Positions 46,819-56,379 of a stretch of 64,000 bases of DNA are shown in pieces. The notes below the pieces were generated by a model. It had not been told where the DNA came from and searched no databases. It saw nothing but the letters and a program-made list of their open reading frames with translations. Both the position numbers and the translations under genes were made by a program. The DNA is from Atherix ibis (taxonomy: Eukaryota; Arthropoda; Insecta; Diptera; Athericidae), in assembly GCA_958298945.1 (NCBI GenBank), contig OY282609.1, positions 61,786,220-61,850,219 of the forward strand, read 5' to 3'. Numbering within the stretch: position 1 is the first letter of the stretch; the number at the start of each line of letters is the position of its first letter.

Positions 46819-46826
46819 AGATGGCG
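46819..46826 (+). promoter_or_regulatory. AGATGGCG motif next to mariner 5' TIR
   Basis: Same word and position as in the 4.2-kb and 13.7-kb Mos1-like copies. YY1/Pho-like core; function inferred only. Confidence 0.35.
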
Positions 46827-46954
46827 TGAGTGACCGTATTAAGCTACCATGAACACGCTATACTTTTTTTTTAGAAGTTTGACATCTGTCAACATTAATC
46901 AGTGCACATTGTCAGCAATTTCGTACAACAACATATATTTTTCATTTGGTAAGC

Positions 46955-47985
46955 ATGTCTAGTTTTGTGCCAGAAAAAGAGCATATGCGGGAAGCTCTGA
47001 TTTTCTGCTTCAATTTGAAAAAATCGGTTGCCGAATCGCATAGAATGCTTATGAAGGGATATGGTGACATTACTTTATCGGAAACAACATGCGGAGATTG
47101 GTTTCATCGGTTGTAAGACGGCAATTTTGACTTGTGGGACAAGAAGCGTAAAAATCGGCCTAGGAAGTTTGAGAACCATCAATTGCAGGGTCTTTTGGAT
47201 GAAGACGATACCCAATAGCAAAAAATGCTCGCGGAGCAATTGGGTGTTACTCAATCAGCCATTTCCATGCATCTGCGTCCCATGGGGAAGATTGTAAAAA
47301 ACGGAAAATGGGTGCCGCATGAATTGAACGATAGACAGATAGAGCGACGCCAAAACACATGCGAAATCTTGCTCGCTAGACAAAAAAGAAAGTCGTTACT
47401 GCAACGGATTGTGACAGGCGATAAAAAGTGGATATATTTTGAGAATCATAAACTCAAAAAATCGTGGGTTGATCCCGGCCAACCATCAACATCTTCGTCA
47501 AGACCAAATCGCTTCGGACGGAAGACGATGCTGTGCGTTTGGTGGGATCAGAAGGGTATCGTCTACTATGAAATGTTGAAACCTGGTGAAACTGTCAATG
47601 TCCACTGCCACCACCAACAACTGATCAAATTGCACCATGCTCTGCGTGAAAAAATGACGGATTATCAACAAAGACATGACAAGCTGATTTTCCTCCACGA
47701 CAACGCACCATCGCAAACGTCAGAAATGGTCCAAAACTACTTGGAGACACTCAACTGGGAGGTGCTGATCCCGCTTATTCACCACACCTGGCCCCTTCCG
47801 ACTACCATCTGTTTTCGTTGATGGGCCACGCGGTCGCTGAGCAGCACTTCGATTCTTACGAAGACGTCCGAAAATGGCTTGACGAGTGGTTTGCTTCGAA
47901 AAAAAGGAATTTTTTTGGCGTGGTATCCACAAATTGCCCGAGAGATGGGAAAAATGTGTATCTAGCGAGGGCAAGTACTTTGAAT
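46955..47985 (+). pseudogene. Mos1-like transposase pseudogene
   Basis: The ATG at 46955 begins MSSFVPEKEHMREALIFCFN, the only copy here with the native start. Domains follow as in Mos1: first helix-turn-helix (ESHRMLMKGYGD), second (LGVTQSAISMHLRPMGKI), WVPHEL linker, then TGDKKWIYF, FLHDNAPSQT and PSDYHLF, keeping all three Asp. Defects: TAA at 47114-47116 (after WFHRL), TAG at 47216-47218 (EDDTQ*QKM), and a frameshift near 47770 in the PHPAYSPDLAP segment. Unlike the 4.2- and 13.8-kb copies, its HQLQ codon is a normal Gln. The natural stop is at 47983-47985. Confidence 0.92.
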
Positions 47986-48064
47986 AAATTGATTTTTTCT
48001 TTCTATAAAAAAAAACATGAGTTGCTTTGACTAAGAAACCGCGGATTTAAGCTTATACACATGG

Positions 48065-48385
48065 TAAATTAAAATCACATCGGTTTAATACATGTTGTGT
48101 TGTCTTAATTTTGTTGTACTTTTCTGTTGCTGATGAAATATACACTACAACTCGTAGTCATTGTAGTTTCAGTTAAGCTTTTGTTGCTTTCGAGATATTA
48201 GCCAATTCAATGAGTCCCACAGGAAAAGCATAATATCCCCATAACATGAAACACATCTACCAGCTCTGACAAAATATCACAGTAGCCAAATATAACTCCG
48301 AGACTGTTGGAGGTTTGTTTATTTAAGATGTTTTGTAAATTCTTTTGATTTTCAGAATAAAATTAGTACGATTTCTTAAAAATTC
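48065..48385. repeat. Flank shared with the block at 43945-44138
   Basis: AAATTAAAATCAC(A/G)TCGGTTTA, TTTCAGTTA(A/G)GCTTTTGTTG and CATGAAACAC(A/G)TCTA occur in both places in the same order. Homology ends near 48262. From 48263 to 48385 nothing is recognised. Confidence 0.85.
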
Positions 48386-48452
48386 TGGGTATATCAATTA
48401 TATACCCAGACTGTGCCTTGTGATATGCCACGGGCATATCACAAGGTACAGT
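48386..48452. repeat. Two successive inverted repeats at a transposon truncation point
   Basis: CTGGGTATAT and ATATACCCAG (48386-48395, 48401-48410) form a perfect 10-bp palindrome with a 5-nt loop. Immediately after it, 48412-48430 and 48434-48452 form a 19-bp inverted repeat with one mismatch. The second arm is genuine family B transposase sequence; the first is its inverted copy. Confidence 0.88.
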
Positions 48453-49237
48453 CGCTTCAATTTGGCATGAAAAATTATCTGTGAAAAAAATTTCGGCAAG
48501 GTGGGTGCCGCGTTTGCTCTCAGAGGAGAATAAGCGCAATCGTGCAGTGGACTCTGAGGCTATGTTGGCACTCTTTCATTGCAATCCTGCCGAATTCCTT
48601 CGTCGATATGTCACTGTGGACGAAACCTGGATACACTACTACACTCCAGAAACGAAGAGACAGTCATCACAGTGGATTTTCAAGGGTGAACGGGCTCCAA
48701 AGAAGGCAAAAACTGTGCCATCGTCCGGCAAGGTGATGGCCACGGTCTTTTGGGATTCGCAGGGCATCATTTTTATCGAATACTTGGAAAAAGGAAAAAT
48801 AATAACAGGAGCGTATTACGCGTCGTTATTGCAACGGTTTAGCGAGGAAATCAAAGAGAAACGCCCCCATCTGAAGAAGAAAAAAATCCTCTTGCATCAG
48901 GACAATGCGCGTGTGCACACCTGCGCTGTTTCCATGGCCAAAATTGTGGAATTGAGAATGGAATTGTTGCAGCATCCCGCTTATTCACCAGATTTGGCCC
49001 CGAGTAACTATTTTCTTTTCCCCAATTTAAAGAAATGGCTTGGCGGACGACGGTTCACTTCCAACGAGGACGTCATTGCTCAAACGGATGAGTATTTTGC
49101 AGAACTTCCGAAATCCTATTTTTTGGACGGGATAAAAATTTTGGAAAAACGGTTGGATTATATTGAAAAATAAAAAAAATTTTTTTTAAAAACATTTATT
49201 TTCCATCTTTTTCTAAGGACTTATTGAACGACCCTCG
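48412..49237 (+). mobile_element. Family B mariner, 5' truncated with fold-back end
   Basis: The right end GGACTTATTGAACGACCCTCG abuts TA at 49238-49239 like the 17022-18305 element. The 5' third is missing and is replaced by a 19-bp fold-back of the sequence at the break. Confidence 0.9.
48453..49173 (+). pseudogene. Family B transposase C-terminal two thirds
   Basis: After a frameshift near 48470 the frame is open for 230 codons from KKISARWVPRLLSEENKRNR to the end, without a native ATG. VDETWIHYYTPETK and LHQDNARVHT keep the first two Asp. Spacing is 34, since the RMEL residues lost from the 17-kb copy are present here. The third motif is LAPSNYFLF, Asn for Asp (AAC at 49006-49008). About ten residues are missing near the C terminus (EKRLDYIEK instead of EKRLEKCIELKGDNVEK). 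Confidence 0.92.
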
Positions 49238-49239
49238 TA

Positions 49240-51244
49240 CCAGTGGTTAAAGATAGAGTCAGCAGTGTAATAATGCCATTCTCAGTATGGTAAAGATTCT
49301 ACTCCGTAGCAAATGTGAGGTAAGATAAAATGGGAAGGTTCTTAAAAGAGTTGGTATCACCAATTAGAAGAAAGAAGCCACCAAAACGGACTCTTGGTGA
49401 ATTCTTTTCTAGGCGATTCCCAAACCTAAAAAGGATTGTAGTACCAATAAAAATAATAAAATTAATAATAATTTTCTGTTATCGAACTTTCGAAAATTTT
49501 AAATTATTTCTAATTAAATCAAAATTCTAATTAAATAATTTTCTTATCATTTTAAAAATTTCAAAAAAACAATATTTTTCAATCAAAATACCTTTTTAAA
49601 ATTCTTATATTCTCCTATGTGCTACACAAATTCGCAACAAGTATTCTTCCGCAAAAAAGAAATTTCATTCTTCGTAAATGATTTTTCTTTTGGTATTTTC
49701 TTTGCCCCTCTTATTTCTATGGTATTTTTTTAATCCACTTTAAAAGTAATTTATTCAGTTTTGTGCACTTTTCCAAATCACAGTTTGTGGTTGCTGATTT
49801 GTTAAAAGGTCTCTTAATTATAGAAAATGAAGGCACTAGCATTTATTGAATTTTTAAGCAAGCAAATGCATAAAAATGTTCAAGAGTTCAAGAGTCGTAG
49901 TAAAAATGTTCGTTTCCTTCATTTTCTTTTTATCCAAATACAAATAGTAAGAAAACGTATATACTTAGGTCTTGTATATATATGTATTCAAAGCATATAA
50001 ATGAAATTAATAGTATATGTTTTGACTTGTAATCGTGTATACATTTAACCGCGAATAAGTTATTTTTTGGGGCTAGTAAAAGGAAAAAGCATCACACTGA
50101 TATAGAGAAATAGGAAACGATCTAATAGTTGAGAGAGGAGAAACATTTTAAGGAGCACGCCAAAAACAACGGAAGAACTTTTTCCATATATTTTCCATGA
50201 TATGGCTTGTCGCCTCCTTAGATAAATTACGGAAATAGTTTTCCAAAATTAAAATAGAACAGCATTGGTAGTTAAGCCCAACTATTCAGTTAGTCCTTTC
50301 GAAAGTGTGTCTTATGATTGTATTATCTGAGCCGGTAAGCCTTTTTTGGTTCAAATATTTTCATACGAAGTGGTATATATACAATATGTGTGTGGTTTTG
50401 TAGTTAACTTCAAGTGTATGTACTTTAAGTTAAATTGAACGAGACCATGAACATATAAAAATATTAAATGAATCCGTTTTAGATGTACTTGTGTTCAATT
50501 CAATAACTCGTAAAACTATGCCTTTTACACTACTGAGTGCAGTTTATTCAAGCAAATTTTTATAAATGTGTGGATAAACTTTTGCTGTAAATATTTATAT
50601 AATATTCTTGCTTTTCATTTTCACAAATATATTTCTATTGAAGATATACTTTATATTTATTGAATATGCAATGACGTTAAAATAGAGAGAAAATGCTGTT
50701 CAAGATGGAAAATATGCAGTCATATTGTATTATTTCGGGAATAGTTCTATGTAAGTGAATATTTTAAACGATATTAAAGTTAGCAATAGTAAAATCATAT
50801 TTTTGATTCAGTAGTTAAGTCAATATAGTATGTTGTACGCTTCTATTCATTTTCATTTTGTACATATTTGAATAGTAAATACGACTATTGTGTTATAAAT
50901 TAAAATTTTAAACTTATTAGATTTGATATTATTTGTGGATAGATAGAGATAGAGTTTTATTAAGTTTTGTAAGATAATTTATAATTTGTGTAAATGTTTA
51001 AAACTATTTACATTTTGATTTTGCCTTTTTGGTCTTGTTAAAATGAAAAGTATCAGTAAATACAAAATAGAATTATGATCTCATATTGTGTTTACGGAAG
51101 AATACCATAAAACATAACTTTATTTTTTACTTCTTTGAGTTTTCATTAAACATACAAATAAGAATTAGGAATACGTGTATATATCTTTTTAAATTTATTA
51201 TAATTTATTGATATTTATAAATATTGTCTTTATATGGGTATATA
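49240..51244. other. AT-rich non-coding stretch
   Basis: No gene, repeat or element end recognised. A short frame at 49330-49530 lacks motifs. Confidence 0.55.
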
Positions 51245-51450
51245 TAGGGTTTTCCAATAAGAGTGATATGATTTCTAAGTGACATTTCGGCCATTTGTAT
51301 TATATCATGATCTGTCCTTTTTTTTCATTGTATTTAGTAATGCTTACAATTTCATCATGTTTAAAAATTATTCAATTTTATTATCAAAATAATCGTTCTC
51401 CAATTGCAACTTTTCGTGCGCTCGCTTTCATCTAATTGATGCGGTAAATA

Positions 51451-52642
51451 CGAGGGTTATTCAACAAGTACTTAGCCTAGAAAAGAAAAACGAAAATTTT
51501 GGAAAGATGGCAATTTATTTTTCCACATAATCTCCTTCAAGCTCGATACACTTGGCCCAGCGATGCTCTAACTTTTTTAACCCGTCCAAAAAATATATTT
51601 TCCCGGTGAGTGATTTTTTCAGGTTTGGAAACAAAAAGTAGTCACAGGGGGCCAAATCTGGAGAGTACAGTGGATGGGGCAGCAATTCGTAACGCAATTC
51701 GACCAATTTGGCCATGGCGACGGCGGAGGTGTGAGCCGGCGCGTTGTCGTGGTGGAACAGCACTTTTTTCTTCGCAAAGCGTTGTCGTGGTGGAATAGTA
51801 GCGCCCCGTGATTGTTTCACCCTTCTCGAGGTAATCGATGTGGATCACACCTTGTGAATCCCAGAAAACGGTGGCCATCACCTTTCCGGCCGATCGAACA
51901 GTCTTCGCCTTCTTCGGAGCACTTTCGCCGGGTGAAGTCCACTGTTTCGACTGTTCCTTGGTCTCTGGTGTGTACCAGTGAATCCATGTTTCGTCGACGG
52001 TCACGAAACGACGCAAGAACTCCGCTGGGTTGCGCTGAAACAGCGCCAAACACGTCGCCGATGTAGTCTCACGGTTGCGCTTGTTTTCCGGTGTGAGCAA
52101 ACGCGGCACCCATCGCGCCGACAGCTTTCTCATGCCCAGTTCTTCGTGTAGAATATGATGCACCGTTCCTACTGCGATGCCCACAGTCTCAGCTATCTCG
52201 TGAACCTTCATCGACGGTCTGCCAAAACGAGACCGTGGACTTTTTTAACGTTTTCCTCCGTAGCAGCCGTTTTCGGGGCACCTGGGCGTGGCTCATCAAA
52301 AACCGACGTGCGGCCACGAACAAACTCGTTGAACCAATTCTTGACGGTCGCCATCGAAGGAGAAGAGTCACCATACACATCATCCAAGCGATCTTTGATT
52401 TCGCTGCGCGTTTTCCCTTCCAAAAACAAGAATCTAATCACCGAACGATATTTTTCTTTTTCCATTTTTGTGCAACCGACCGACACGCTCGCTTTTAAAG
52501 GCTCTCAAAACAAAACTAATAAAGGTAATCGACTGAAACTTTGACAGTAGGCTACTAAAAGAATGTACTGCACGATGGATATTTCTTTTGTGACAATAGT
52601 TCCATCGGGCGGTGAGGCTAAGTACTTGTTGAATGAGCCTCG
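51451..52642 (-). mobile_element. Family D mariner, best copy, nested
   Basis: The ends CGAGGGTTATTCAACAAGTA and TACTTGTTGAATGAGCCTCG are inverted repeats between TA at 51449-51450 and 52643-52644. Length 1192 bp. Inserted in the rosa-like element, so it is the younger of the two. Confidence 0.95.
51515..52465 (-). pseudogene. Family D mariner transposase pseudogene
   Basis: The ATG at 52465-52463 starts MEKEKYRSVIRFLFLEGK. A single-base deletion near 52210 (LADRR then KVHEIAE) splits the reading. Then come GIAVGTVHHILHEELGMRKL, RWVPRLLTPENKRNR and VDETWIHWYTPETKEQSKQW with the first Asp. Near 51790 about 47 bp have been replaced by a 16-bp copy of the nearby TTCCACCACGACAACG, shifting the frame again. 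HHDNAPAHTSAVAM holds the second Asp and SPDLAPCDYFLF the third, with 34 residues between. A deletion removes the segment between SLTGK and IYFLDGLKK. The C terminus IELEGDYVEK is intact. Confidence 0.9.
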
Positions 52643-52645
52643 TAA

Positions 52646-53225
52646 ACAAAACTATCGATTCTGGTGCGAAGAAAATCTACAAATTATTCATGAGCGCCCA
52701 TTACATTCACCTAAATTGACAGTTTGGTGTGGTTTTTGGTCTGGTGGAATCATCGATCCGTACTTCTTTCGAAATGAAGCTGGTAGCACTGTTACTGTCA
52801 ATGGAGAGCGGTATAGATCGATGATAACCAACTTTTTATGGCCGAAATTGGAAGCAGTTGATCTTGACAACATCCGGTTCGAACAGGACGGGGTTACGTG
52901 CCACACAGCACGTCCACCAATCGAATTATTGCGAGAAAAGTTAGAAGATTCGATTATTTCAAGAAATTGTGACATTGAATTGCCTCCAAGAAGTTGTGAT
53001 TTAACACCATTAGACTATTTCTTGTGGGATTATTTGAAGTCATTGGTCTTTAGCAATAAACCAGACTCTCTTCAAGCTTTAGAAGTCAATATTGAACGTG
53101 CTATTCATGACATACGTGTACGACTTGATTTAGTGGAAAAAGTGCTCGAAAATTGGGTTCAGCGAATTCGTTCCTGCAAAAGAAGTCGTGGAGGCCATTT
53201 GAATGACGTTTTATTAAGAACTTAA
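52646..53225 (+). pseudogene. Rosa-like transposase catalytic part
   Basis: Open from the insertion joint to the natural end: NYRFWCEENLQIIHERPLHS, KLTVWCGFWSGGIIDPYFFR, FEQDGVTCHTARPP with the second Asp, SCDLTPLDYFLWDYLKSLVF with the third Asp, and KRSRGGHLNDVLLRT at the C terminus. The 41-residue spacing is preserved. The first catalytic motif is missing because the upstream half was deleted before the nested insertion. Confidence 0.88.
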
Positions 53226-53330
53226 TTGTATCGATTGTACTTCACATTAAATAAAAAACATTTGAATTTCTTTAACAATTAGTGTGTGTTTTTTAAAAAA
53301 AGAAATCATATCATAGATATTCTTAATAAG

Positions 53331-56300
53331 GCATTGTACTCCTCAAAGATTATATAGACAATAATAAGTTTTTGGCAAAGCATAATTCAAACGGTTTTTT
53401 TGAATATAAGAGAAATTAAGCAAAGAATCTCTTCTATTACACTCGGTAAACAGATTCAAAGATGATTTAGATTGTTTGCATGGTCTCTAATTAATTTAAT
53501 AGCTTTTGGGTTGTACTGTTTAATTTCGATAACATAGAATATCTTTGCCATATTTCATGATATCCTACACAGATTTTTTCATGCAGAACATTTTCAATAT
53601 ATGTACATATGTTATTAAATATTTTAATAAATAATTCTCAATTATAAATACTTTCACCTATAAAGTTATATGTGTATCTATGAGGAATTCATAATTTAAT
53701 ATATCTGCACTTAACCTAAAGTGTAAATAATATTAAGAAAATATTCCAATTTTAACGAAATTTAATATCTTTCCAATAAATTTATTGATTTTTACATCTA
53801 CACGCCTATATTAAGTATCTACGTGGTAATATTGAATTTAAAACTTTCTAAAGTTCATTTTCATCTAAATATTCATAATTTTGAAGCTTATCAAATTTCT
53901 TAAATAATACCTGTTGAACGTTATACGAAGAACACACCTGTTTGAATATATTATCAAACTCGAAATAATTTCCCCATTTATAAGACATTGGTTAAAAGTA
54001 ATAAAATAAATAAAAAAGTTCAAATTAAATAAAACAAAATCATTAATACACGTATAATACTCTTTTGCTATATCAAATCTTAGTAATTAAATCTAATTTT
54101 GTTTTGATTTTTTTTTTTTTTGACTTTAGGAAACTTTAACGTAAAACAAACATTTCTAAATCGTTTTAGGAAAAGTGCGAATCAATTTCAACATAAAGTT
54201 TTGTAGAAAAATACATGAAATTGAATAAAATAGGATGATGATAACGATGATAACGAGAATAACAACGGCAAGGATATCGTCAACTTTGGATATGTTGAAT
54301 TTTCTGTGTTGATGATGAGGATAATGTTGATGCTGATGGTTATTTTGATGACTAAGATGGATGGATAAGCTTATACGATAATAATTACCTACAAAGTTTG
54401 TGAAAGTTATTATCAAAATTCAACATGGAACAATCTTTTGAGGTAAATGCTTGTCTTGACAGATTAAAGAGCTTCCTTTCATGTGAGTAATTTGATGAAG
54501 GTACCGATCTATCCTTATTTAGCTGTACACATATACTCTTCAGTTCGTTTAGAATTACTTTAATATCTCCAACTCTTCTCTATTCGTAACTGTTTGCTTT
54601 CATGCCTAGAGTGCCTAGTGGGTTATATGCCTTTGTCCTTACATATGTACACATATATTCATATTTGAGTATACATGTACATGTAATGTTATGTGCTGCC
54701 ATCACTTTTATCGGAATTTTCTTATTTCTTTTCACTCGCTTGAAGAGCTCCACTTCGAATCGCCTGGCTGCCGCCGACCTGTTCTTGACTTTGCGTGTTT
54801 CTTAACTAAATGTAATTAAAAGCCCTCGATAAACTTCGGCTTTAGAAGAGCAATAAACAACTTTTAAAGTAAAATAGAAATATAGTTTTACTTGTATTCG
54901 TACACTGGCATCGTAAAAAGATATGTACACATACGTGTGGCAAAGGTTTTCAATGAAAACTGTAAGGAAGTTGGCAGAATGAAAAAATAACAAATTATAA
55001 AAGGTTACCTACATATCAGATTTATAAGAGAAATAAATGTAATCATGTGTAGACCAAGTCGGACCAACCGAAATTTACAGTAGTTAACCGGAAACGAGAT
55101 CTTTGCTTATAATTAAGAAGTTCATGTACTACCTGCTGTGCAAACTGATAACCACACGCACAATTGTTCTGATAAATAAAATCTATTTTATGAGTGATTA
55201 ATGAGAAAAAAAAGTTTTTACTACAAAAAGACCTTCAATCTTGTTTGGACTTCCATTTATGAAGTGATTTTGTTTTGTTGACTACTCCAACAAGTATGAC
55301 TTAAATTTTTCAAACTGTTGCTATACATATAAATTATATATAGTTCAACAAAAATTATATCGCAACATATTTTTGCCACAATATTCTATTTGTTATTTGT
55401 TAACCGTTTAATAGATCACTTTATTTAAATACGTAATTTTATAATAACTAAATATAAATTGTAAAGTATATTTTATTGGACTTATACTTATGTGTCTAAA
55501 TATTTAAATTTTCTACCATATGCATGAGCTCTTATATTTCATTTGTAACGTATTTATTTGTATGGACTTTTAGGTTGTATTTTATATGCTTACAGGAAGG
55601 CCCAAAGCATATAAAACAAAAAAGAAAAACTTATAAATTAATTAAATAGTACTTATCCCCTATGCAGACGTTAAGAATTCTATTAGAGTAATCGTATCTT
55701 CACTGAAAATATACACTATATTCAAATAATATTGAAAATATACAAATAGTGAGGAATATTGAATTTTTTATGCCAGTTTTTATATTTAAGTATCGAAATA
55801 CACGGTAATAGGGTGTTGATGTGTATTTCTTTATTGGCTTCTTCTGCATTTGACTGAATTTAATTGGAAATCGTATACTGTACATATTCTATCCTGTAAG
55901 CTTCTCAATTTCAATTCCAACATCGTATTCACCATTATATGAACTGTATCCTTTTTGTAAACACAAATTTGTGCTGAATCGAATTCTTGTCTGTTTATTT
56001 TGGAGTAAATTTATTTAAAGAATGGAAAAAGCTTTCAGTTAGTGCTAAATAAAATAGTAAAAAACTGTTAACATGAAATATGTTGAACAAAATAAAAGAG
56101 ACGTACAAAATTTTTTAAACAAATGAACACATAGAATAAAATGTACCACCAGTATTAGAGCATATAAAATGAAAATCAATTAACGAACAAGCCCTTGTTT
56201 AGTGAAAAACTAAAGTAAACAAATTCAGTAGTCTCTCATGTAATTAGAAAGAGCTCTTTCATAGGTCGTTAAGTAAATTGAAAATTCTTTCATTTAAAAC

Positions 56301-56375
56301 CATACGTCAAAATCGGTAAAATACATCCAAATAGCAATACTCAATTTGGATTAAATATTCATACAGAAAATTAAA
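53331..56375. other. AT-rich non-coding stretch
   Basis: GAT/GAA triplet-rich bits lie near 54235-54355. An open frame at 54602-54805 ends in a less AT-rich piece (SNRLAAADLFLTLR) that I do not recognise. No element ends. Confidence 0.5.
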
Positions 56376-56379
56376 TATT

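Larger units (their letters stand above)
46784..48064 (+). mobile_element. Mos1-like mariner, most complete copy
   Basis: Left end CTAGGTGTATAAGCTTAAAT and right end ATTTAAGCTTATACACATGG are inverted repeats beside TA at 46782-46783 and 48065-48066. Length 1281 bp, close to Mos1. Flanking DNA from 48065 to about 48262 is shared with the block after 43944. Confidence 0.94.
51245..53330 (+). mobile_element. Rosa-like DD41D mariner split by a family D mariner
   Basis: Left end AGGGTTTTCCAATAAGAGTG at 51245. The coding region resumes at 52645 directly after a complete family D element with duplicated TA. The pre-insertion word GGTAAATAAACAAAAC is seen uninterrupted at 7378-7395. The right TIR is degraded. 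The N-terminal half of the transposase was already deleted as in the 7.1-kb copy. Confidence 0.9.
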
